Shown here one piece after another: positions 27,334 through 35,110 of a stretch of 64,000 bases of DNA. Each line of letters begins with the position of its first letter. Position 1 is the first letter of the stretch. This stretch comes from Pseudomonas sp. LP_7_YM (GTDB taxonomy: Bacteria; Pseudomonadota; Gammaproteobacteria; Pseudomonadales; Pseudomonadaceae). The notes beneath the pieces are model-generated. The model did not search any database. It saw only the letters and a list, made by a program, of their open reading frames with translations, and was not told the origin of the DNA. Both the position numbers and the translations under genes were made by a program. The stretch is from the NCBI RefSeq assembly GCF_004364435.1, contig NZ_SOCT01000002.1, positions 372,001 to 436,000 on the forward strand. Reading direction: 5' to 3'.

Positions 27334-28104
27334 TTATGCCTCGTCTGTCGCGTCCAGCCGCCAGTATCCGGCGGCCTTGACTTTGGCCTCATCGAGCTTG
27401 AATTCGTCCAGCAGTACCCGACGAACCTTGCGTGACAGTGCCGATTCAGTCGCCACCCACGTGTAAAGATCACCGTCAGGCAGCGTCAATTGGCGGGCCA
27501 CTTCCAGCAGGTCCTGTTCGCCACGCACTACCCAGATCACCTCGACCTGTGCCGCGCTCGTCAGCGCCTGACGCTCGGCGGTGTCTTCGATCTCGACCAC
27601 CACCAAGGCGCGACGATTATCAGGCAACTCCTCCAGACGGCGGGCGATGGCAGGCAGAGCCGTTTCGTCGCCGATCAGCAGATAGCTGTCGAACATATCC
27701 GGCACGATCATCGAACCACGCGGGCCGGCGATATGCAGAAACTGACCGGCCTGAGCCTGAGCCGCCCAGGTTGCCGCCGGACCGTGGCCGTGCAGCACGA
27801 AATCGATGTCCAGCTCGCCTGACTCGGCGTCATAGCGACGCGGTGTGTAGTCACGCATTGCAGGGCGCGGTCCTTCGGCGTTGGGGCTGGGTACGAAGTT
27901 GTCGAGTGCAACCTGTTCTTGCGGCGTGGTGGCGAACAGCAACTTGACGTGATCGTCACTGCCCAGACTGATAAAACCGCTCAGCTCCGGCCCGTGCAGC
28001 GTTACGCGGCGCATGCGCGGGGTGATATCGGTGACGCGCAACACCTCCAGCTTGCGACGTTTGATTTCGTGACTGACGCGGTGGATCGATTGCTGCGAAT
28101 TCAT
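27334..28104 (-). CDS. Siderophore-interacting FAD/NADPH reductase (YqjH-like)
   Basis: A 256-residue protein of the ViuB/YqjH family: an N-terminal FAD domain with RRVTLHGPEL and the FAD-binding RDYTPRRYD, then a C-terminal NAD(P)H-binding SIP domain ending AAGYWRLDATDE. These enzymes reduce ferric siderophore complexes in the cytoplasm; E. coli YqjH (NfeF) is an NADPH ferric-chelate reductase. The gene overlaps the upstream PadR gene by 4 bases at ATG, or more if GTG 28110 is used. Pairing with a YqjI-like regulator favours the ferric-reductase role over general siderophore use. Confidence 0.88.
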   Translation of the reverse strand: MNSQQSIHRVSHEIKRRKLEVLRVTDITPRMRRVTLHGPELSGFISLGSDDHVKLLFATTPQEQVALDNFVPSPNAEGPRPAMRDYTPRRYDAESGELDIDFVLHGHGPAATWAAQAQAGQFLHIAGPRGSMIVPDMFDSYLLIGDETALPAIARRLEELPDNRRALVVVEIEDTAERQALTSAAQVEVIWVVRGEQDLLEVARQLTLPDGDLYTWVATESALSRKVRRVLLDEFKLDEAKVKAAGYWRLDATDEA

Positions 28105-28694
28105 ACACACTTCTCCGATGGATTGTGTGGGCCATCGACGACGGCTTTGGCGGTTTCGTTCAGCAGGTCGCGCACGCGGATGATTTCTTCCGGGCTCCAG
28201 CGACCGTGGTGCATCTGCAGTGCATGGCGCAGGTTGTGCACCGCCTCGTGAATTTCCGGCGGGCGGTCGTGGCCGCGCAACGAGCGTTTGCTGACATCGA
28301 TGCGCATCTTCACGCCGTCCAGCGCCACGGCCTGCTCGATAAGGTGCCGCTGACCGGCTTCAGTAATTTGATAGCGCTTCTTGCCACCCTCTGCATCGCC
28401 TGCGATCAGCTCGCTTTCTTCCAGAAAGGTCAGGGTCGGATAAATCACGCCGGGGCTGGGGCTGTAGGCCCCGTCGAACAAACCTTCGATCTGGCGAATG
28501 AGGTCATAGCCGTGGCAAGGCTGGTCGGCAATCAGCGCCAGAAGCAGCAGTTTCAGGTCGCCGGGGGCGAACACCCGAGGCGCGCGTCCACCGCGTTCGC
28601 GACCTGTACGTTTTTCAAATCCATCGCGACCGTCGCCATGGTCACCGAAGTGAGGGCGAGGGTGGTGGGGGTGATCGTGTGAGTGGTCTCTCAT
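28101..28694 (-). CDS. PadR-family metal-responsive repressor (YqjI/NfeR-like)
   Basis: A 197-residue PadR regulator. The N-terminal tail (residues 1-25) is His/Asp-rich (HSHDHPHHPRPHFGDHGDG), a likely nickel or iron site as in YqjI. The winged helix spans about residues 45-125 (LKLLLLALIADQPCHGYDLI, then SPGVIYPTLTFLEE), and a helical dimerisation tail follows. YqjI represses itself and yqjH and is relieved by nickel. Here both genes lie in one overlapping operon instead of divergently, with a palindromic operator upstream. Confidence 0.87.
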   Translation of the reverse strand: MRDHSHDHPHHPRPHFGDHGDGRDGFEKRTGRERGGRAPRVFAPGDLKLLLLALIADQPCHGYDLIRQIEGLFDGAYSPSPGVIYPTLTFLEESELIAGDAEGGKKRYQITEAGQRHLIEQAVALDGVKMRIDVSKRSLRGHDRPPEIHEAVHNLRHALQMHHGRWSPEEIIRVRDLLNETAKAVVDGPHNPSEKCV

Positions 28695-28719
28695 CTTTCT
28701 TCATCTCTCGTTACAAGTT

Positions 28720-28744
28720 AGATATACCTTAAGATATATCTTAA
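28720..28744 (-). promoter_or_regulatory. Palindromic operator of the YqjI/YqjH-like operon
   Basis: TTAAGATATATCTTAA (28729-28744) is a perfect 16-bp palindrome, preceded by the half-site AGATATA at 28720-28726. It sits 35 bp upstream of the repressor gene start. AT-rich AGATATAT-type repeats suit a PadR dimer; autorepression is inferred. Confidence 0.75.
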
Positions 28745-29142
28745 TGTGTCTGCAAGAGGCGTTAAGACGAACGGTTCTGGTGATGCAGGTCTCGGGTGAT
28801 GCGTGTGCAGGGCCATCCTTGTGGCACCTAGCAAGCCAGGTAAAAAGCAAGCTGCCCCTCTTCGCTGACCTTCCTGTCTGCCCATGAGGGCCAAAACTAT
28901 CCGTTACCGCTCGTCCGGAAAGCGGAAGCTGGGTGCAGCACCTGACCGAAAAATAAAATCAATCGAGAACAGTATGTTATTGGTGAGTTGAGTAGGTTTT
29001 TCCCTCATCTCGGGATAATCCACTGGCCAGATTAAGCTGCTGAAGAAAACACACAGTGAAATATTTTGAAATATGTTATTGCTAATCTAAAGTTTCGGCG
29101 GAAGACTCGGTCCGAAGTAGAAAGTTTTCGTCAAAGGCAACG
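28745..29142. other. AT-rich non-coding left edge of the accessory island
   Basis: No gene, tRNA or attachment repeat was recognised. Base composition shifts here from the GC-rich chromosome to clearly more A+T, for example near 28950-29080. The promoter of the downstream methyltransferase cassette should lie in this stretch, but no convincing -35/-10 pair could be chosen. Confidence 0.4.
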
Positions 29143-29400
29143 ATGTACGACCTTGCGGGTATGGATGTATTAATCAGAAGGATCTTAACTCACATGCTGA
29201 TATTCATCAGAAAATGCACAGCACCCAGATGGTCTCTGAATGCATGGCTCGCAGTAAGTCTATGTTTTTTAAGTGCTGTTTATGTTTTACTTTCTAAATA
29301 TATAAAAATTTTAATGCGTGAACGGCTTGCGCCAAGATGGCGCGCTGTTTTTCCTCGGTATAGCCAGGTTATAGATGGCATTCGGGGATTTTCTAACTAA
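29143..29400 (+). CDS. Small membrane ORF, possible 5' part of the methyltransferase gene
   Basis: An 85-residue frame with one strong membrane segment (WLAVSLCFLSAVYVLLSKY, near residues 35-53) and a basic tail (RERLAPRWRAVFPRYSQVIDG). An inner ATG at 29194 has an upstream AGAAGGA site. It overlaps the methyltransferase frame by 26 bases, and that frame has a TAG immediately before its ATG. Either this is a separate small membrane protein coupled to the methyltransferase, or it is its N-terminal part separated by a frameshift within 29380-29395. No homologue is recognised. Confidence 0.4.
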   Translation: MYDLAGMDVLIRRILTHMLIFIRKCTAPRWSLNAWLAVSLCFLSAVYVLLSKYIKILMRERLAPRWRAVFPRYSQVIDGIRGFSN

Positions 29401-30085
29401 ACGCTTCGGAAGGCAGTATCTAAACACTCGTTTTCTTGATGTAGGAACAGGCAGTGGAGTGCACTTGCTTCTTTTGCGTAAGCTCGGAATACAGGATGTT
29501 ACAGCTACCGACATATCTGCGGAGGCCGTTCAAGTAGCTCAACTCAACGAGTTCCAGAGCCTGGGTGGCCAGCGTATATGTTTCCTACAGTGTGATTTGT
29601 TTACCGGCATCGAGGCGGGGCAAGAGTTCGACGTAATCTTGTTCAATCCGCCGGGCTGGCAGACACCATCCGCAACGTTTCTTGAGGCATTAAAAACCAG
29701 CGATGGCACACAAGGGCTAGCTATTGAAGCGATGTTTTATGGTGAACGCACACTAAGACGCTTCTTCGAGCAAGTCCCGAACTATTTGAAGCCAGGGGGA
29801 AAGGTAATTATCGGGCTGAACTCATTGGTGGGCATTGATGCGGTTCTGAAAGAGATGTGCGAAGTACAGGATGGCCGATACCAATGTGATTGGTCGCTGA
29901 GCGAGCGCCACGAATTCCCGTTAGCTCTTTACACGGAACAGTGGCGTGCGCTGCAACCGCTGATCCGGCAGGAAATAACTCAGTGGGTGAATAATGGCCT
30001 CGCCTATTGCCGCTTCACTGAAGAGGGCGAGGTGATGTGGTCGTATGAAATAATCGAACTCGCGTTCACTCCACGGAGTACATGA
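29375..30085 (+). CDS. Class I SAM-dependent methyltransferase of the accessory cassette
   Basis: A 236-residue methyltransferase. Motif I is LDVGTGSGVHLLLLRKLG (residues 21-38), motif II TATDISAEAV, and motif IV FDVILFNPPGW, where NPPG recalls N-methyltransferases of the HemK/PrmC type that act on amide or amine nitrogens. The protein starts abruptly, only 20 residues before motif I, with TAG directly before ATG, so a lost N-terminus is possible. It overlaps the RarD-type gene by 4 bases. Substrate unknown; the neighbouring amine oxidase hints at an amino-acid-like molecule. Confidence 0.75.
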   Translation: MAFGDFLTKRFGRQYLNTRFLDVGTGSGVHLLLLRKLGIQDVTATDISAEAVQVAQLNEFQSLGGQRICFLQCDLFTGIEAGQEFDVILFNPPGWQTPSATFLEALKTSDGTQGLAIEAMFYGERTLRRFFEQVPNYLKPGGKVIIGLNSLVGIDAVLKEMCEVQDGRYQCDWSLSERHEFPLALYTEQWRALQPLIRQEITQWVNNGLAYCRFTEEGEVMWSYEIIELAFTPRST

Positions 30086-30993
30086 TCATCAAGAAGTCTA
30101 CGCGCATCGAAACTAGGGCCGGTTTAGTAGCGGCGATAACTTCTAATCTGCTACTTGGATTGTCTTCACTCTATTGGAAGGCTCTTGGTGAACTGTCATC
30201 AATCGCCTTGTTGGGCTATAGGGTACTTTTTTCGCTGATGTGCGTGACCTTGGTGTTGGCCGCTTTCAGGAAACTAAAGCCACTGCTGCTAACAATTAAA
30301 CTGAAAGACCTGTTGCTGCATGGCGCTGCGGCGCTTTTGGTGGCCTGCAACTGGGGTACTTTCATTTGGGCGTCCATCCACGGCCGGGTTCTGGAGAGCG
30401 GACTTGGCTACCTGATCGCTCCGATGCTTGAAATCGGCCTGGGCCTGGTTTTCTACCGGGAACCTATCTCAGTAATGAGGGGCAGTGCTCTGGCATTGGT
30501 TGTATTGAGCATACTGTTTCTATTTTTGAGCGCGTCCGGTTTGGATTATCGCATATACCTCATTATCGGCTTGACGTGGGGGATGTATGCCTGGTTGAAA
30601 AAAATGACTCGTCTAGCCCCTATGGGTGGGTTGTTCGTGGAGTCCTTGTTACTGACGTTCTTGGTTGGCGCTTCGATTTTATATTTTGATGGGTTGCTGA
30701 CGGTACCCGAAGGGCTGACGTTGACTGCATGGTCGTTACTTATTGGCTGTGGCCTGGTTTCGTTGATTCCTTTGGCGCTGTTTGCATTCGCTGCAAAACG
30801 CTTGCCTCTGAGTGCCATGGGATTATTACAGTTCATTCTTCCACTGACTCAGTTTTGCGTAGCTGCCATTTTCTACGATCAAGCAGTTCCCATAGGTACA
30901 TTTCTTGCGTTTGCCACCATCGCACTGGCATTGCTGCTTGTGATTTTAGAACCACTTCTCAAGAACCTCTTGAGAGTCAAGGGGGTTGCATAA
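30082..30993 (+). CDS. RarD/EamA-type permease
   Basis: A 303-residue membrane protein with about ten spans in two EamA repeats. Family markers are the N-terminal GLSSLYWKAL, the FRKLKPLLL loop, and LLVACNWGTFIWA in the fourth span region. RarD proteins belong to the drug/metabolite transporter superfamily; one was first noted for chloramphenicol sensitivity. The start overlaps the methyltransferase stop (ATGA), and the amine oxidase follows without a gap, so export or import of the substrate or product of those enzymes is the likely role. Confidence 0.85.
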   Translation: MIIKKSTRIETRAGLVAAITSNLLLGLSSLYWKALGELSSIALLGYRVLFSLMCVTLVLAAFRKLKPLLLTIKLKDLLLHGAAALLVACNWGTFIWASIHGRVLESGLGYLIAPMLEIGLGLVFYREPISVMRGSALALVVLSILFLFLSASGLDYRIYLIIGLTWGMYAWLKKMTRLAPMGGLFVESLLLTFLVGASILYFDGLLTVPEGLTLTAWSLLIGCGLVSLIPLALFAFAAKRLPLSAMGLLQFILPLTQFCVAAIFYDQAVPIGTFLAFATIALALLLVILEPLLKNLLRVKGVA

Positions 30994-30994
30994 A

Positions 30995-32149
30995 ATGCCT
31001 CAAAATTTTGGCACGGTCGTTGTTGGCATGGGGATCATGGGTAGCGCATCGTTGTGGCGTTTATCGCAGCAGGGCATTGGCGTTCTTGGACTGGACTCGG
31101 GTGCGCCGATTAATTTACTTGGATCGTCCCATGGGGGCTCGCGAATTTTTCGCCAGGCCTACTGGGAGGGGGGTTATTTACCCATTCTCAAACGAGCAGA
31201 TAAGGGGTGGCGTCAATTACAGGCGTTAACTGATCGTCGATTATTGAATTTCACTGGAGGATTATTCATTGGTCCCGTGCAATCAGGTGTTGTACCTAAA
31301 AGTGCAGCCACGGCCAAGGCGGGTGGAGTGGCCCACCGTCAGATGACGGCACGCCAAGTTGCCGAAGACTTTCCTGCGTTTAACCTGCTTTCGAATAGGG
31401 AGGCTGTTTTTGAAGAAGGCGCGTATACCATTGCCGGTGACGATGTTCGACTCGAAATGCTCAATCAAGCGGTTCTCAACGGTGCGCAGCTGCGTTATGG
31501 GTGTCGGTTGGAAAAGATCGAGCGGGTTGCCGGCCGCTTGAGTTTGCAACTTTCGGACGGGCAGACTATTGAAGCGGATCGGGTAGTACTAGCTACAGGT
31601 GCATCACTGGCGGGTCCACTGATACCGGATCTTGCCGACATCGTACGACCAAGCAGTGTTCCGATTTACTGGTTCAATTATAAGCATAGACAAGAACAGC
31701 ACTTTACTGATTTTCCGGCGTTTCTATATGAACTCCACGATGGCCGGCTGCTTTACGGTACACCGCAGATTGACCGATCAGAGCCCGGTATCAAAATTGG
31801 CTTTCATAATCACCAGCAGAGCGAGCTGGATCTGGCTAATCAGCGACTGCCTGTAAACAAAGCTTTCACTGATGAAATGGCTGAGTGCGTAGCTTCCTTA
31901 TTCCCTCGACTGTTGGCACAGCCCTACGCATCGAAAAAATGTATTTACACAATGAGTCCTGACGAGTCGTTCTTGATGGGCGAATCCAAGGAGGTACCCG
32001 GTGTGTATTACGTTTCTGCATGCTCCGGTCACGGTTTTAAGTTCGCTCCCGAAATCGGTGATTACATGGCCCGTGCAGTGCAAGGAGAACCGTTTGCCGA
32101 AATGGCCCCAATGTTCGCCGTAGAGCGTTTTGATAAAGGCGCTCGGTGA
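30995..32149 (+). CDS. Covalent-FAD amine oxidase (sarcosine / N-methyltryptophan oxidase family)
   Basis: A 384-residue flavoprotein of the MSOX/MTOX family. The dinucleotide fold VVVGMGIMGSASLWRL is at residues 9-24, the SHGGSRIFRQAYWE box follows, and near the C-terminus KKCIYTMSPDE contains Cys316, the position that bonds FAD in monomeric sarcosine oxidase, before SGHGFKFAPEIG. The family oxidises N-methyl or cyclic secondary amino acids with O2, giving H2O2. I use ATG 30995 with GGGGG upstream. As last gene of methyltransferase-permease-oxidase it may act on an N-methylated amino acid; that is inference. Confidence 0.85.
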   Translation: MPQNFGTVVVGMGIMGSASLWRLSQQGIGVLGLDSGAPINLLGSSHGGSRIFRQAYWEGGYLPILKRADKGWRQLQALTDRRLLNFTGGLFIGPVQSGVVPKSAATAKAGGVAHRQMTARQVAEDFPAFNLLSNREAVFEEGAYTIAGDDVRLEMLNQAVLNGAQLRYGCRLEKIERVAGRLSLQLSDGQTIEADRVVLATGASLAGPLIPDLADIVRPSSVPIYWFNYKHRQEQHFTDFPAFLYELHDGRLLYGTPQIDRSEPGIKIGFHNHQQSELDLANQRLPVNKAFTDEMAECVASLFPRLLAQPYASKKCIYTMSPDESFLMGESKEVPGVYYVSACSGHGFKFAPEIGDYMARAVQGEPFAEMAPMFAVERFDKGAR

Positions 32150-32197
32150 CCTGTGCGGTTAATCGATTGAGCCGTTGGTTGCTGTTGCGGTTCGCGT

Positions 32198-32527
32198 TTG
32201 AAAACATGCAGCTCGCTTTTATCCCGTTTTTCAGCTCAGATTGCCGCAGAGCAGAAGCGACAAATTGAACTGGGTGACTATATGCAACGCATCCAGCAAA
32301 CCACACTGAGTAATGTTCTGCTACGGGAGCAATATCGGCGTCGTGAACAAGCTTTCATGGTGCTCAATTATCTCCGTCGTCAGAAGGCGATTGACCTCAA
32401 AATCGAACCGATTTTTCTGCCGCATGCCAGCTTTATAGCGGGCCGCAGCCCCCTTTGGCGCTTCACGTCCATCGTTTTGAAAAGGCGAATTGGGCGCATG
32501 GTGCGCGCACAGTTTTCGTCCGGGTAA
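32198..32527 (+). CDS. Hypothetical basic protein, possibly a fragment
   Basis: A 109-codon frame from TTG, or 81 codons from ATG 32282, encoding an Arg-rich helical protein (LREQYRRREQAFMVLNYLRR) with a tail VLKRRIGRMVRAQFSSG. I do not recognise it. No good ribosome site precedes the TTG; a GGGTGA lies before ATG 32282. A hairpin terminator lies downstream. It may be a real small gene of the island or debris from a larger one. Confidence 0.35.
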   Translation: MKTCSSLLSRFSAQIAAEQKRQIELGDYMQRIQQTTLSNVLLREQYRRREQAFMVLNYLRRQKAIDLKIEPIFLPHASFIAGRSPLWRFTSIVLKRRIGRMVRAQFSSG

Positions 32528-32590
32528 GGGGTGCCGCCAGCATAATGTGCAGTATTCCATTGGATCGACTTTATGAGCAGAGTTGAGTCG

Positions 32591-32611
32591 TAATCCCTGT
32601 ACGGGGATTTT
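32591..32611 (+). terminator. Terminator at the end of the methyltransferase cassette
   Basis: AATCCC pairs with GGGATT over a short loop and is followed by TTTT. It is the first good terminator after the oxidase gene and probably ends the cassette transcript. Confidence 0.7.
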
Positions 32612-32628
32612 CAAGCGCTGGCATATCG

Positions 32629-32870
32629 CTAAAACTCGGTGACCTCAATAACAGTAGGGAACTCGAACTCCCTTGGCTGGCGTTTTGTATGCGCGTGGAT
32701 GAGTTTGATCGCGTACATCACTTCAACCAGCGGATCCTCGTTAGAGGTGACGCGAAAACCCAACGCAGCGCTGGCTAGCACAGCAAGCGTGTGTAGACCT
32801 TCTCATGGACCGTACACACTGAAGTTTGCGTACACAGGCCGTGCCCGGCGACACCAATAAACACAGGGGC
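32629..32870 (-). pseudogene. Decayed minus-strand coding remnant of unknown family
   Basis: Reading the minus strand gives EGLHTLAVLASAALGFRVTS, then NEDPLVEVMYAIKLIHAHTK and a tail ending FEFPTVIEVTEF before the stop at 32629-32631. Composition is protein-like. The frame is cut by TGA at about 32803, and beyond it VYANFSVYGP reads on in the same frame. No start codon is evident, so this looks like the C-terminus of a gene with a nonsense mutation. I could not assign a family. Confidence 0.45.
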
Positions 32871-32914
32871 GTACATCGCAGAACGAGCCTATTAAAAACC
32901 AAACACTGGATGCA

Positions 32915-32948
32915 CAAAGGGCTCGGAGCAGCAACGCCGAGCCCTTTG
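32915..32948. terminator. Strong bidirectional hairpin in the island
   Basis: CAAAGGGCTCGG (32915-32926) pairs perfectly with CCGAGCCCTTTG (32937-32948) over a 10-base loop. A and T tracts on either side are short. It separates the decayed minus-strand gene from the transposase-like remnant. Confidence 0.75.
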
Positions 32949-33053
32949 ATAGATGAAGCAGGCCACACGTCTGCGGTTGTCAGCGTCCCTCTATCGGCTG
33001 CCAACGCCGAGGGGCAGGTATTGCCTGCCATTCAGACGTACGACTGGAGTTTC

Positions 33054-33266
33054 ATGAGAATCAGGATTGAGCCACGCTTGCTGCGGGAGGTAGTGCGTTT
33101 GCATTACGGTTCTCAGCTTTCCGCGAGAGAAATGGCGAGCTGTACCAGGCTTCCACGTAACGTTTTAAACCGCTGGGCGGGGAGGGGGAAGGATTTGTCA
33201 ACGGAAGGCGCATGGGCCAGGCGCGCAGCGAATGCGCGCTTCTTGAACAAGTCCCGCAGACATTGA
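33054..33266 (+). pseudogene. Helix-turn-helix remnant resembling an IS21-type IstA transposase N-terminus
   Basis: ATG 33054 opens a 70-codon frame, with LLREVVRLHYGSQLSAREMA then SCTRLPRNVLNRWAGR, a helix-turn-helix like the start of IstA transposases. The catalytic DDE region is absent; the frame becomes Arg/Ala-rich and stops at 33266, just before opgC. No IS ends or target duplication were found. I read it as a truncated element at the right edge of the island; a free-standing HTH protein is the alternative. Confidence 0.45.
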
Positions 33267-33286
33267 TCCTTGAGCAAGAGGTGCTT

Positions 33287-34438
33287 CTAGTTCAATCCGA
33301 CGCCAATCGCTTGCACCGCTTTCGGCTGCCCCAGGCGCTTGTTCAACTCCAGCCAGTTGGACAACAGCAGCATGATTCCCAGCCCCAGCAACGCCGTGAT
33401 CACTCGCATCTGCCACGCGTCATCGGCCAGCGCATTAACCATGTCGGCCAACGGCGCCAGCAGCACGCCCAGGCAGAAGATTTCCAGCGAGTAACGGCCC
33501 ATACGACAGGCTTGCTGGGCGGGCCAGTTATTCAGCCATGCATGGGAGGACGGCAGGATTTTCGCCACGACGTACACCAGTGCCACGAAGTGCAGCAGGC
33601 GCAGCGGCGAGAGGTCGGTCTTGCTGATCGGGTAAATCAGGCCGGTCAACGCCTTGGGCAGCAGGGCGTCGTGCACGGCGGGGAATTTCCACAGCAAAGC
33701 GATGGTGCCTGCGAGCACCAGATAAGCCGCCGCAAGCATGAACTGCGGTTGCTGCCAGAGCGGGCGTGTCTGGAGTGGCGCGTTGGCAGGCTTTTGGGTG
33801 TACATCGCAAAGGCGCCGCCGAGTACGAAAATCAGCTGCCACGCCACCGGGTTGAAATACCAATAACCGCCGCCTTCATAGGCGCGCAGGTTCCAGCCGA
33901 ACAACGGCACCATCAGGTACAGCGAAATCGACAGCCCGACCGCGATAGTCGCATTGCGCAACATGACCGGCAGCAGCAGCGGCAGGGCGCCCATCAGCAG
34001 GATGTACAGCGGCAGGGGGTCGGTCAGGTTGGGCTTGAAGCGCAGCAGTAATTCGTCCGCCAGCGCTTGCTGGGGATTGCCGACAAAATGTTGCAAACCC
34101 ATTTCGTGCACCATGTCGCGGGTTTCGACATGGTTATTGGCAACGAAAACAATCCCCATCAGCAGCGTCAGCAGGAAGATGTGCGCCACGTATAACACCC
34201 ATGTACGGCGCAGGATACGTACGCAGGCGACGACATAACCGTCACGCTGTGCGACGCGGCCATACGCCAGGACAGCGGCATAACCGGCCAGAAACACGAA
34301 CACCTCGGCGGCATCGCTAAAGCCGAAGTTGCGCAGGGTCAGCTGCGCCAAGGGGTTATCCGGTACGTGATCCCAAAAAATGAAGATCAGCGCCAGACCT
34401 CGAAAGAAGTCGATTCGAGGGTCGCGTCCGTTCGTCAT
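33287..34438 (-). CDS. opgC: OpgC-domain membrane acyltransferase
   Basis: A 383-residue integral membrane protein with about ten spans and the OpgC_C signature at the start: RDPRIDFFRGLALIFIFWDH, then FGFSDAAEVFVFLAGYAAVL. OpgC enzymes succinylate osmoregulated periplasmic glucans. The start is ATG 34438-34436, because homologues begin with the RDPRIDFFRG segment a few residues in; upstream in-frame codons lie in the promoter area. It converges on the transposase-like remnant and diverges from the gtrA operon. Confidence 0.88.
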   Translation of the reverse strand: MTNGRDPRIDFFRGLALIFIFWDHVPDNPLAQLTLRNFGFSDAAEVFVFLAGYAAVLAYGRVAQRDGYVVACVRILRRTWVLYVAHIFLLTLLMGIVFVANNHVETRDMVHEMGLQHFVGNPQQALADELLLRFKPNLTDPLPLYILLMGALPLLLPVMLRNATIAVGLSISLYLMVPLFGWNLRAYEGGGYWYFNPVAWQLIFVLGGAFAMYTQKPANAPLQTRPLWQQPQFMLAAAYLVLAGTIALLWKFPAVHDALLPKALTGLIYPISKTDLSPLRLLHFVALVYVVAKILPSSHAWLNNWPAQQACRMGRYSLEIFCLGVLLAPLADMVNALADDAWQMRVITALLGLGIMLLLSNWLELNKRLGQPKAVQAIGVGLN

Positions 34439-34654
34439 GACGGTGAACTCTTTGAAAGTCTGTGTAGAAAAGAGGGTCATATCTGACCTTGGTTCAACAC
34501 CGGCCAGGGGGGCTGATCGGCGGCGCGCAGGGTGGCGGTTTCGTAACAAAAATGCAAAGGATGCGTATTACAGAATGTCTCCAGCACCGGGCACGCTGCG
34601 CTGGGAAGGTTGTGGCGACCGACAGGCGGTCGTGCAGAAGCAATCGCCAGAAGC

Positions 34655-34668
34655 TTCACTTCAGTGAA
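34655..34668 (+). promoter_or_regulatory. Palindrome upstream of the gtrA operon
   Basis: TTCACTTCAGTGAA is a 14-bp inverted repeat (6-base arms, 2-base centre), 70 bp before the gtrA start and inside the bidirectional opgC/gtrA promoter region (34439-34738). The rest of that 300-base region shows no other clear signal. Confidence 0.4.
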
Positions 34669-34738
34669 AGAGTTTATGATCCGACGCCGAACCGGGTCAG
34701 CGGTTGAGCACGACGGCCACAGACATGGAATGTGGATC

Positions 34739-35110
34739 ATGACAGCGCTGCACGGCTTCGCACGCTATTGCCTGGTAGGGCTTTTCAACACGGGCTTGCA
34801 TGGTCTGGTCTTCTTCGGCCTTCAGCGGCTGTGGGGGCTGTCCCAGGCCAGCAGCAATCTGGTCGGGTTTCTCGCGGCCGTCTCGCTTTCCTTTGTCCTT
34901 AACGCGCATTTTACCTTCCACGCCCACCGATCCTGGCGACGTTACTGTGCCTATTGCGCCTTCATGGGGCTTGTGAGCCTGTGTGTCGGCGCGCTTGGAG
35001 ACGCGCTTGCCTGGCCGCCCATCGCAACGCTGGTGGTGTTCACAGGCATGAGTCTGGTGCTGGGGTTTACCTTTGCCAGGCAAGTGGTATTCGGCCGGAG
35101 CGCGCAATGA
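34739..35110 (+). CDS. GtrA-family membrane protein
   Basis: A 123-residue protein with four membrane spans and the GtrA pattern ([20 protein letters not shown], then NFxF-like [10 protein letters not shown]). GtrA proteins are thought to flip undecaprenyl-phosphate-linked sugars made by GtrB. ATG 34739 is chosen; ATG 34730 is also in frame. The stop overlaps the gtrB start (ATGA), a strong sign of a working operon. Confidence 0.87.
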   Translation: MTALHGFARYCLVGLFNTGLHGLVFFGLQRLWGLSQASSNLVGFLAAVSLSFVLNAHFTFHAHRSWRRYCAYCAFMGLVSLCVGALGDALAWPPIATLVVFTGMSLVLGFTFARQVVFGRSAQ

